Source of the DNA: Staphylococcus argensis | GTDB taxonomy: Bacteria; Bacillota; Bacilli; Staphylococcales; Staphylococcaceae | Direction: 5' to 3' | Length of the DNA stretch: 64,000 bases | Assembly (NCBI RefSeq): GCF_002902305.1 | Contig: NZ_PPPX01000001.1 | Location: 202,462-266,461 of the forward strand | In this document: piece by piece, positions 56,312 through 64,000 of the stretch | Layout: the number at the start of each line of letters is the position of its first letter | Position numbering within the stretch: position 1 is the first letter of the stretch | Notes under the pieces: generated by a model | Told to the model about the DNA's origin: nothing | Database searches by the model: none | The model's input: the letters and a program-made list of their open reading frames with translations, nothing else | Position numbers and translations under genes: made by a program

Positions 56312-56950
56312 TTAATTAGTCTCAATATCAAACGGCAAGCGCATAGGTTCGCCCGTCTCTAAGGTATACTGACCGGCAGTTACTCGATTGAGAAATTCAA
56401 CATAGTCGTCGTAATCCGCTTCAACGACATCAATTTGATAGCTTACTTTATCAGTATACGTCGTATCGCGCAACATGTAAGGCGTAGAATCCAGTTCGTA
56501 TTCAAGTTTGCCAGTAAGATCATAGCCGATAGTCACCGTCGTCGGGAGTGCGCTGCGTAGCTCAACACGTCCTGCATCATAAATGACGTCGCGCACAGCA
56601 CCACTGTATGCACGAATGAGGCCACCGCCACCTAATTTAATTCCGCCGAAATAACGTGTTACGACGACACAAACATTATGTGTATCTAATTTCTTTAATA
56701 TTTCTAGCATGGGTACACCGGCTGTACCACTTGGTTCACCGTCATCATTTGCTTTCTGAATGTTCATTTGGTCGCCCACAGTATAGGCAGAGCAGTTGTG
56801 GGTCGCCTCGTGATGTTCTTTCTTCTTCTGAGCGATAAAGTCTTTCGCTTCTTGTTCTGTTTCCACAGGTTTAATGTGAGCGATAAATCTTGATTTATTA
56901 ATAACATTTTCAATCGTATGTTCATTTTTAACTGTTATGATGGCGTCCAT
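56312..56950 (-). CDS. YigZ/IMPACT-family protein
   Basis: 212 aa with an N-terminal UPF0029/IMPACT domain (KSRFIAHIKPVETEQEAKDFI, NDDGEPSGTAGVPMLEIL, VVVTRYFGGIKLGGGGLIRAY) and a C-terminal DUF1949 domain. Eukaryotic IMPACT acts in translation control; the bacterial role is unknown, nucleic-acid or ribosome binding is suspected. A longer frame exists upstream, but the family normally begins at this ATG (MDAIITVKNEHTIEN). AAGGA lies about 12 nt before it. Confidence 0.88.
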   Translation of the reverse strand: MDAIITVKNEHTIENVINKSRFIAHIKPVETEQEAKDFIAQKKKEHHEATHNCSAYTVGDQMNIQKANDDGEPSGTAGVPMLEILKKLDTHNVCVVVTRYFGGIKLGGGGLIRAYSGAVRDVIYDAGRVELRSALPTTVTIGYDLTGKLEYELDSTPYMLRDTTYTDKVSYQIDVVEADYDDYVEFLNRVTAGQYTLETGEPMRLPFDIETN

Positions 56951-57179
56951 TCTGTCGTCACATCCTTCGTTTCTCTTTGCGTGAATGACACCGAGCGTCG
57001 AGTAGGAAATGCGCTCTATCACGGGCTGACTAAGCACAGCTTAGCTTCACGCACACTATTTAAAGTCGTAATACCTTTTATTATACACTGAACGGTAGAT
57101 GAGATTAAATGTAAAAAGCAATTTTCTTTTAGTGAAAAATAAGGTATGATTGTGCTAAGTATAATTTAGGAGGATTAAG

Positions 57180-58043
57180 ATGAAGATTGCTGTACTGTCA
57201 GACTCAACCAGCTATCTCCCACAAGATCTTATAGATAAATATCACATCGAGATTGCACCGTTAAGTGTTACATTTGAAAACGGTGAGAATTTTATAGAAG
57301 GGGACACACTTTTCGCTAAGGAATTCTACGAACGTATGCATAGTGAAAAGACCATCCCTACAACGAGTCAGCCAGCAATTGGAGAGTTTATCAAGCGTAT
57401 TGAGAATTTACGTGATGAGGGCTATACCGATGTTATTGCTATATGTATTTCCACGGGTATAAGTGGCTGTTACCAAACTGTAAAGCAAGCTGGAGACATG
57501 GTGGACGGAATTAACGTTCATCCATTTGATACGAAACTTGCAGCCATGGTTGAAGGTGGCTACGCTTTAAGAGCGATTGAAATGATTGAAGAGGGATATG
57601 AACCTGATGCGATTATCGACGAATTAGTTGCTATTCGCGAAGAGACAGGTGCGATTCTCATGGTGGATGATTTGAAGAATCTTCAGAAGAGTGGACGTAT
57701 TACAGGGGCACAAGCATGGTTAGGTAATTTGTTGAAAATGAAGCCTGTCTTGAAATTTGAAGACGGTCTCATCGTACCTGAAGAGAAAGTACGTACGAAG
57801 AAACGTGCATTAAAAGCCATCGTGAAGAAAGTGCTTGCTCGTGTTGAAGATTATGATGTCTTAACACTCTATGTCATCGGCGGTGATATCGAAGAAGATG
57901 CAGAGTGGATGTACGAGGAAGCGAAACGTCAAAGACCGGATGCGCACATTATCTATTCTAACTTTGGACCTGTAATCGCAGCGCACCTTGGTTCAGGTGG
58001 TATTGGATTCGGTTATATGCCACGAATTATTAGAGATCATTAA
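57180..58043 (+). CDS. fakB1: DegV-family fatty-acid-binding protein FakB1
   Basis: 287-aa DegV-fold protein. FakB proteins hold host fatty acids for phosphorylation by FakA, feeding membrane phospholipid synthesis. The N-terminal [29 protein letters not shown] and [16 protein letters not shown] motifs match the family. Position next to comFA matches fakB1 in S. aureus. GGAGG lies 7 nt before the ATG. The FakA kinase is not in the window. Confidence 0.92.
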   Translation: MKIAVLSDSTSYLPQDLIDKYHIEIAPLSVTFENGENFIEGDTLFAKEFYERMHSEKTIPTTSQPAIGEFIKRIENLRDEGYTDVIAICISTGISGCYQTVKQAGDMVDGINVHPFDTKLAAMVEGGYALRAIEMIEEGYEPDAIIDELVAIREETGAILMVDDLKNLQKSGRITGAQAWLGNLLKMKPVLKFEDGLIVPEEKVRTKKRALKAIVKKVLARVEDYDVLTLYVIGGDIEEDAEWMYEEAKRQRPDAHIIYSNFGPVIAAHLGSGGIGFGYMPRIIRDH

Positions 58044-58219
58044 GACGAATCATTATGGAATGTGTCAGAGTATATATTAAGAAGTGTATGGTTAACTGTA
58101 AGGTCAGTTTTTTGAGTAAAAGGCTTGGATGTCTCTCAATAATGATAAATTGACTGTAACTGTAGTCATGCTTCTTAAGCGTGCTCTTGGCGCATTCTTT
58201 TTTTATAGGAGGTTACGAT

Positions 58220-59509
58220 ATTAAATACTACGGAAGATTAATTGACAACTTAGATGTAATAACGACAGAGACGGTTAGCCAGACCTCTACTGGCGTGACG
58301 CGCGATCAACAAGGCGATTTATGCCAGCAATGTGGTAATACAGATGCTCAGTTATTTTACACTTATTATTCTAAAATGCTTGATACAGAGATATGCTATT
58401 GCCGTAATTGTATCCAACTTGGTCGTATGGACAACATCAATCCGATTTATCAGATTGCTTCAGAACAGTTTGAAAGTGAAGCGGACTATCACTTGCCTTT
58501 CGAACTCTCGGCTCAACAGACGTACGCTTCGAGAGAGATTGTTGCCGCAGTAACAGAATATAAAGATTTATTATTATATGCAGTGACAGGAGCAGGGAAG
58601 ACAGAGATGATCTTTGAAGCGATTCAACTTGCACGGAGACGTGGCGACAATGTTGCAGTAGTATCTCCACGCGTGGATGTTGTCATCGAAATTAGCTATC
58701 GCTTGAAAGATGCTTTTACGACTGAAACTATTGACGTCTTGTACCAAGGCCAAACACAACATGGAGAGGGCCACTTTGTTATTGCGACAGTACATCAATT
58801 GTATCGTTTTAAAGCACATTTCGATGTGGTCTTTGTCGATGAAGTCGACGCATTTCCTCTTGCAGGGGACCCGACTTTGACGCAAGCGTTACATGCTGCG
58901 TGTAAAGAACGCCATGCTATTATTTATATGACTGCTACACCGCCAAACGATTTATTACGAAACTTTGATGAGACGCATATCGTTAGGTTGCCTGCGCGTT
59001 TTCATCAACATCCACTTCCTGTTCCACAATTTCAGCTTTTTAAATTAAAACCACGACGTCGCCAACTCAAACTCATGCATCTATTTCAAGAACAAGTCGA
59101 TAAGCAGCGTTATACACTCGTCTTCTTCAATCATATTGAGACGATGGTTCAAGCATATGCTCACTATCGGCAAGCGTTTCCGGATTTAATCTTTGTCCAT
59201 AGTGAAGATGCGTTACGTCATGATAAAGTTCAAGCGTTACGAGAGGGACACCACCGAATTGTGTTTACCACGACCATTCTTGAACGAGGATTTACGATGG
59301 CGCAACTCGATGTCATAGTCGTGAACAGCCATACGTTCAAGAAAGCAGCACTAGTTCAAATTGCAGGACGGGTAGGGCGTAAGAAAGAAGCGCCAACCGG
59401 GCGTGTGTTGTTTTTACATGAAGGTATTACCGGAGAGATGTTGAGGGCGCGTCGGGATATCCGTGCGATGAATCGTCTCGCTTTGGAAAGAGGGTGGATT
59501 CATGAGTAG
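58220..59509 (+). CDS. comFA: Competence helicase ComFA with apparent ATT start codon
   Basis: About 429-aa DEAD-type translocase used in DNA uptake. An N-terminal four-Cys zinc finger (CQQCGN, CYCRNC), Walker A AVTGAGKTEM, the DEVD-type box FVDEVDAF, motif TATPP and the QIAGRVGRK motif VI are present. AGGAGG (58207-58212) lies 7 nt before ATT AAA TAC TAC GGA, and no ATG, GTG or TTG fits there. The next in-frame start upstream (GTG 58181) lies before the ribosome site within hairpin-like DNA. An ATT start, rare outside infC, is therefore proposed. comFC overlaps its end. Confidence 0.85.
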   Translation: MKYYGRLIDNLDVITTETVSQTSTGVTRDQQGDLCQQCGNTDAQLFYTYYSKMLDTEICYCRNCIQLGRMDNINPIYQIASEQFESEADYHLPFELSAQQTYASREIVAAVTEYKDLLLYAVTGAGKTEMIFEAIQLARRRGDNVAVVSPRVDVVIEISYRLKDAFTTETIDVLYQGQTQHGEGHFVIATVHQLYRFKAHFDVVFVDEVDAFPLAGDPTLTQALHAACKERHAIIYMTATPPNDLLRNFDETHIVRLPARFHQHPLPVPQFQLFKLKPRRRQLKLMHLFQEQVDKQRYTLVFFNHIETMVQAYAHYRQAFPDLIFVHSEDALRHDKVQALREGHHRIVFTTTILERGFTMAQLDVIVVNSHTFKKAALVQIAGRVGRKKEAPTGRVLFLHEGITGEMLRARRDIRAMNRLALERGWIHE

Positions 59510-60188
59510 ATGCATGCAGTGTCACGCTCAGTTTCACGAACCGCTTCACATCCTCAATTTCTATAAAGCAACGCCTTTAATTTGCCCGTCATGTGAGCAA
59601 CAATGGGAGGATATGTGTCTGACCAAAGACGACACTTCAGATGTAAGACGCTGTCAAAGATGTCTCAAAGTGCTAGCAGAAGATGAAATCACGTGTCTCG
59701 ACTGTGCTTTTCTAGAGCAATCGTATCGTCTCATCGATCAGTTGTATTGTACCTATCAGTATAAGGGGATGGTGCGTGAAACTATTCATCAGTACAAGTT
59801 TCTCAAGGACGTAGCGTTGGCTGAGGTGATTGCTTCGAAAGTGCGTCTTCCTCAAGAGCAGTTTGATTACATCGTTCCCATTCCTTCACCGGTCGAACGT
59901 GATCGCGGACGGACATTTAATCCAGTGAAAGTCGTGTTAGATCAGATGCATGTCCATTACACTGAGATGTTAGAAACACGGATTCGTCCGAAGCAGTCCG
60001 CTTTGGGTAAAATGAAGCGAGCGCGTTCTGCCAATCCTTTTACCTTTAACAGTGAAATTAATATTGCGAACAAATCTATATTATTGGTAGATGATATCTA
60101 CACAACAGGTTTGACCGTCCACAATGCAGGCGCACAACTTTATGTTAGAAAAATCAGAAAATTAGGAGTGTTAACGTTTGCACGGTAG
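59502..60188 (+). CDS. comFC: Competence protein ComFC, phosphoribosyltransferase-like
   Basis: 228 aa. An N-terminal zinc-binding region with paired Cys motifs (CMQC, CPSC, CQRC, CLDC) precedes a PRTase domain carrying ILLVDDIYTTGLTV. It works with ComFA in DNA uptake across the membrane. It overlaps comFA by 8 bp and AGAGGGTGG precedes the ATG, so the two are an operon. Confidence 0.93.
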   Translation: MSRCMQCHAQFHEPLHILNFYKATPLICPSCEQQWEDMCLTKDDTSDVRRCQRCLKVLAEDEITCLDCAFLEQSYRLIDQLYCTYQYKGMVRETIHQYKFLKDVALAEVIASKVRLPQEQFDYIVPIPSPVERDRGRTFNPVKVVLDQMHVHYTEMLETRIRPKQSALGKMKRARSANPFTFNSEINIANKSILLVDDIYTTGLTVHNAGAQLYVRKIRKLGVLTFAR

Positions 60189-60254
60189 GGTGAACGTGGT
60201 AATATATAAGTAAGGAACAATATATAAATAGAGGTTTTAAAGGAGTCGATTGCA

Positions 60255-60839
60255 ATGATTAGATTTGAAATTCATGGAGAGAACCTCACTATTACTGATG
60301 CGATTCGCAACTACATCGAGGAGAAGATCGGTAAGTTAGAACGCTATTTCAATAACGTTCCGAATGCAACAGCACACGTTAAAGTGAAGACGTATCATAA
60401 TTCAGCGACTAAGATTGAAGTGACAATTCCACTTAAGAATGTGACTTTAAGAGCTGAAGAACGCCATGATGACTTGTATGCAGGCATTGATTTAATCACT
60501 AGCAAACTTGAAAGACAGGTCAGAAAGTATAAAACACGTGTGAACAGAAAGAACAGAGATCATGGTATTCAAGATGTCTTTGCGGCACTGCCTGATGATC
60601 AAGAAATCAAAGCGACTTACAATACTGAAGCGGGTAAGGACGATGACGAAGACGAAATTGAAATCATCCGTTCTAAACAGTTCAGTTTGAAACCGATGGA
60701 CGCTGAGGAAGCAGTGTTACAAATGAATCTATTAGGTCACGATTTCTTCGTCTTTAGAGATAGAGACACTGAAGGAACTAGTATCGTTTATAAACGTAAG
60801 AACGGTAAATACGGCTTAATTGAAACGACTGAAGAATAA
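60255..60839 (+). CDS. hpf: Long-form ribosome hibernation promoting factor
   Basis: 194 aa. An N-terminal HPF/YfiA domain (1-105, [29 protein letters not shown]) binds the 30S decoding site. An acidic linker ([11 protein letters not shown]) leads to a C-terminal dimerisation domain (about 130-190, [25 protein letters not shown]) that drives 100S ribosome formation in stationary phase. AAAGGAGTC precedes the ATG. Monocistronic. Confidence 0.96.
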   Translation: MIRFEIHGENLTITDAIRNYIEEKIGKLERYFNNVPNATAHVKVKTYHNSATKIEVTIPLKNVTLRAEERHDDLYAGIDLITSKLERQVRKYKTRVNRKNRDHGIQDVFAALPDDQEIKATYNTEAGKDDDEDEIEIIRSKQFSLKPMDAEEAVLQMNLLGHDFFVFRDRDTEGTSIVYKRKNGKYGLIETTEE

Positions 60840-60967
60840 TTAACGACTCTGGTTTAACCTCGACATGAGATGAGAAGAAGTACTCGACTTTCAAGTCAGT
60901 AAATAAAGTAATAATTAATAAATGTGGCGAGAGTCATTAATTGTTAACAATATCATAAATATTAAAG

Positions 60968-61014
60968 AGCGCGTCGATGATTTCTTAAATGAAATGATCA
61001 GAGACGCGCTTTTG
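60968..61014 (+). terminator. Terminator after hpf
   Basis: AGCGCGTC (60968-60975) pairs with AGCGCGTC's complement GACGCGCT (61003-61010); inner GATGATTTC/GAAATGATC pairing lengthens it, and TTTTG follows. The rest of the 457-base gap before secA holds no gene and an unassigned promoter. Confidence 0.88.
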
Positions 61015-61296
61015 TTGTGTGAAGTTAAAGTGAAATGTTATAAGTAAGGTGGTATTGATCATACGAGTGAATCATCATCACCATACAATTTTAGGTTATA
61101 TGTTGGTCTCAAGTGCTAAGTATGAGAGATGTTTCAGTAAGAAATTTTAAAAGAAATAACGGTTGTTTACTTACAGATATATAATATTAACAATTAATCG
61201 TGTGCTACGGGGTACGAGAGTACAATTTTACTCGGAAAAATGATAAGATAAATTGTTGTAAGCTTAGATGTTATTAAAGCTAAAGGAGCGAACAGA

Positions 61297-63828
61297 ATGG
61301 GTTTTTTATCAAAATTAGCTGATGGTAATAAGAAGGAAGTTAAGCGCTTAGGCAAAATCGCTGATAAAGTGCTTGCTTTAGAAGAAGATATATCGCTATT
61401 AACTGATGACGAAATCAAAGAGAAGACGAAAGCATTTCAAGAGAAATTACATGCTGAAGAAGATGTGAAGAAACAGAATAAGATGTTAGATGATATCTTA
61501 CCAGAAGCCTACGCACTCGTTCGTGAAGGTGCGAAACGTGTCTTCAATATGTCCCCTTATCGTGTCCAAGTCATGGGCGGTATTGCTATCCACAAAGGTG
61601 ACATTGCAGAGATGAGAACTGGTGAAGGTAAGACGTTGACAGCTACTATGCCGACTTACCTCAACGCCTTAGCAGGTCGTGGTGTGCACGTTATCACTGT
61701 CAACGAATATTTATCTAGTGTTCAAAGTGAAGAGATGGCAGAGCTCTATAACTTCTTAGGTTTGACTGTAGGCTTGAACTTAAACAGCAAATCAACAGAA
61801 GAGAAGCGTGAAGCGTATGCATCTGATATCACTTACAGTACGAACAACGAGCTCGGTTTCGATTACTTGAGAGACAACATGGTGAACTATGCAGAAGAAC
61901 GTGTTATGCGCCCACTTCACTTCGCTATCATTGACGAGGTCGACTCTATTCTAATTGACGAGGCTCGTACACCGCTCATTATCTCAGGAGAAGCGGAGAA
62001 ATCAACTTCACTCTATACGCAGGCTAATGTGTTCGCTAAAATGTTGAAAAATGAAGAAGACTATAACTATGACAAGAAAACAAAATCAGTACAGCTAACT
62101 GAACAAGGTATCGATAAAGCTGAACGCATGTTCAAGATCGATAACCTTTACGATGTAAAAAACGTAGAAATTATTAGTCATATTAACACGGCATTACGTG
62201 CTCACGTGACACTTCAACGTGATGTTGACTACATGGTACACGAGGGCGAAGTGCTCATCGTAGACCAATTTACTGGACGTACTATGCCAGGACGTCGTTT
62301 CTCTGAAGGTCTTCACCAAGCGATTGAAGCGAAAGAAGGCGTACAAATTCAGAATGAATCTAAGACGATGGCGTCTATCACATTCCAGAACTACTTCCGT
62401 ATGTACAATAAATTGTCAGGTATGACCGGTACAGCGAAGACGGAAGAGGAAGAGTTCCGTAACATTTACAATATGACAGTTACTCAAATCCCAACGAATA
62501 GACCGGTACAACGTGTCGACAAACCAGACCTTATCTATATTAGTCAAAAAGGTAAATTCGATGCAGTAGTAGAAGATGTCATCGAGAAACATAAGAAAGG
62601 TCAACCGATTCTCTTAGGTACTGTAGCGGTTGAAACCAGTGAATATATCTCTAACCTCTTGAAGAAACGTGGCGTACGTCATGACGTACTTAACGCGAAG
62701 AACCACGAACGCGAAGCAGACATCGTTTCTAAAGCAGGTCAAAAAGGTGCCGTTACAATCGCGACGAACATGGCTGGTCGTGGTACAGACATCAAACTAG
62801 GTGAAGGCGTCGAAGAACTTGGCGGTCTTGCGGTAATTGGTACCGAACGTCACGAATCTCGCCGAATCGATGACCAATTACGTGGTCGTTCTGGACGTCA
62901 AGGTGACAAAGGTGACAGTCGTTTCTACTTATCACTTCAAGACGAATTGATGGTGCGTTTCGGTTCAGATCGTTTACAAAAAATGATGAACCGCTTAGGT
63001 ATGGACGATTCCACACCAATTGAATCTCGTATGGTTTCACGTGCAGTAGAATCTGCTCAGAAACGTGTCGAAGGTAACAACTTCGATGCGCGTAAACGTA
63101 TTCTTGAATATGACGACGTGTTACGTAAACAACGTGAAATTATTTATGGTGAACGTAATAATATTATCGATAGTGAATCCAGTGACGAACTTGTACAAGG
63201 TATGTTGCGTTCTACGCTTGAAACAGCGATTCGTTATTATATTAACGAAGAAGAGGACGATCCAGATTACGAACCATTCATCAATTATGTGGATGATGTG
63301 TTCTTAAGCGAAGGCGACTTGAAAGTCGAAGATATTCGCGGTAAAGACAACGAAGATATCTTTGAAGTCGTTTGGGCTAAGATTGAAAAAGTATTAGAAA
63401 GTCAACGTTCTAAGATTGGCGAACAGTTCAATGAGTTCGAACGCATGATTTTACTACGTTCTATCGATGCGCACTGGACAGATCATATCGATACGATGGA
63501 TCAATTACGTCAAGGTATCCATCTCCGTTCTTATGGTCAACAGAATCCACTTCGTGACTATCAAAACGAAGGCCATCAACTCTTTGACGACATGATGACT
63601 GCAATTGAAGAAGATGTCAGCAAGTATATCTTGAAATCAGTGATTACCGTTGAAGATGATGTTGAACGTGAAAAAACGAAAGACCTAGGTAAAGCAGAAC
63701 ATGTGAATGCTGAAGATGGTAAAGAGAAAGTGAAACCACAACCTTACGTTAAAGGTGAGGAAGTGGGACGTAATGATCCTTGCCCTTGTGGTAGTGGTAA
63801 GAAATATAAAAATTGTCATGGTGCTTAA
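61297..63828 (+). CDS. secA: Preprotein translocase ATPase SecA1
   Basis: 843-aa motor of the general secretion pathway. Walker A MRTGEGKT (106-113), the [19 protein letters not shown] motif, [10 protein letters not shown] and [13 protein letters not shown] helicase motifs and the C-terminal zinc motif [13 protein letters not shown] (about 830-842) are all present. This is the housekeeping SecA1, not the accessory SecA2. AAAGGAG precedes the ATG. The usual downstream neighbour prfB would lie just beyond the window. Confidence 0.97.
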   Translation: MGFLSKLADGNKKEVKRLGKIADKVLALEEDISLLTDDEIKEKTKAFQEKLHAEEDVKKQNKMLDDILPEAYALVREGAKRVFNMSPYRVQVMGGIAIHKGDIAEMRTGEGKTLTATMPTYLNALAGRGVHVITVNEYLSSVQSEEMAELYNFLGLTVGLNLNSKSTEEKREAYASDITYSTNNELGFDYLRDNMVNYAEERVMRPLHFAIIDEVDSILIDEARTPLIISGEAEKSTSLYTQANVFAKMLKNEEDYNYDKKTKSVQLTEQGIDKAERMFKIDNLYDVKNVEIISHINTALRAHVTLQRDVDYMVHEGEVLIVDQFTGRTMPGRRFSEGLHQAIEAKEGVQIQNESKTMASITFQNYFRMYNKLSGMTGTAKTEEEEFRNIYNMTVTQIPTNRPVQRVDKPDLIYISQKGKFDAVVEDVIEKHKKGQPILLGTVAVETSEYISNLLKKRGVRHDVLNAKNHEREADIVSKAGQKGAVTIATNMAGRGTDIKLGEGVEELGGLAVIGTERHESRRIDDQLRGRSGRQGDKGDSRFYLSLQDELMVRFGSDRLQKMMNRLGMDDSTPIESRMVSRAVESAQKRVEGNNFDARKRILEYDDVLRKQREIIYGERNNIIDSESSDELVQGMLRSTLETAIRYYINEEEDDPDYEPFINYVDDVFLSEGDLKVEDIRGKDNEDIFEVVWAKIEKVLESQRSKIGEQFNEFERMILLRSIDAHWTDHIDTMDQLRQGIHLRSYGQQNPLRDYQNEGHQLFDDMMTAIEEDVSKYILKSVITVEDDVEREKTKDLGKAEHVNAEDGKEKVKPQPYVKGEEVGRNDPCPCGSGKKYKNCHGA

Positions 63829-63859
63829 AGCGAATGAAAGCCTATGCTAATTTGTGGGA

Positions 63860-63912
63860 GGTCTCAACGTTAAGCGGGGTGTTTATGCCACCGTTAATGT
63901 TGAGATCTTTTT
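63860..63912 (+). terminator. Terminator after secA
   Basis: GGTCTCAACGTTAA (63860-63873) pairs with TTAATGTTGAGATC (63894-63907), with two non-Watson-Crick positions, followed by TTTTT. The last 90 bases contain no gene start. Confidence 0.88.
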
Positions 63913-64000
63913 ACTCATAAGTGTGTTAACAATGGACGCGCTTATCAATCAAGACTCAGCCTAGTGAAGATATATGTTAAAATGAATGAAAAAGCAATTG

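Overview
The window is a stretch of low-GC Gram-positive chromosome from a Staphylococcus, most likely a species other than S. aureus. The gene order fruA-nagA-mpfA-AKR-csbB, queCDE, pabABC, ltaS, ABC-F/recQ, opu, hisC, POT, queF, nrdIEF, sstABCD, murB, pepT, thrE-like pair, gdpS, tagO, fakB1, comFA-comFC, hpf, secA follows the S. aureus backbone as I remember it. LtaS even keeps the S. aureus residue numbers for Glu255, Thr300 and the Ala-Leu-Ala cleavage site. Species cannot be fixed from the sequence alone. No rRNA, tRNA, CRISPR, prophage or intact insertion sequence was seen.

Layout. 1-6.4 kb: end of the fructose PTS gene, nagA, a CorC/MpfA-type magnesium exporter behind a leader with small upstream ORFs, a degraded transposase-like fragment, an aldo/keto reductase and a CsbB-like glycosyltransferase. 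6.5-7.5 kb: a GlsB-like stress membrane protein with a sigma-B promoter and an unknown membrane protein; these sit where S. aureus carries saePQRS, which is absent. 7.7-9.7 kb: queC-queD-queE behind a preQ1-I riboswitch and terminator. 9.8-12.1 kb: pabA-pabB-pabC for p-aminobenzoate. 12.3-14.2 kb: a small membrane protein and pxpB-pxpC. 14.8-16.8 kb: ltaS. 16.9-20.6 kb: a Fur-box-controlled pair of half-size exporter-fold ABC proteins that resembles IrtAB/YbtPQ siderophore importers; this is the most notable accessory unit. 20.8-28.1 kb: an Asp/His-rich membrane protein, an ABC-F protein, recQ and an osmoprotectant ABC system.

28.3-36.4 kb: hisC, a deoxyribonucleotidase, a lipid kinase, two tandem POT peptide transporters, queF and an EamA transporter. 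36.4-40.7 kb: the class Ib ribonucleotide reductase operon nrdI-nrdE-nrdF with NrdR boxes and an upstream promoter covered by a consensus LexA (SOS) box. 40.9-44.8 kb: sstABCD catechol-siderophore import with its own Fur box. 45-50.3 kb: CHY zinc finger, murB, GrpB-like protein, EMYY-type lipoprotein, YtxJ/BrxC bacilliredoxin, glycerate kinase. 50.4-56.2 kb: pepT, a split ThrE-like exporter, gdpS, tagO. 56.3-63.8 kb: YigZ, fakB1, comFA (apparently starting at ATT), comFC, hpf and secA.

Themes. Two Fur-controlled iron systems lie in one window. Envelope genes (ltaS, tagO, murB, secA) form the core backbone. Queuosine synthesis is split between queCDE and a distant queF. Several intergenic gaps carry a two-hairpin repeat family that is not explained by the genes.
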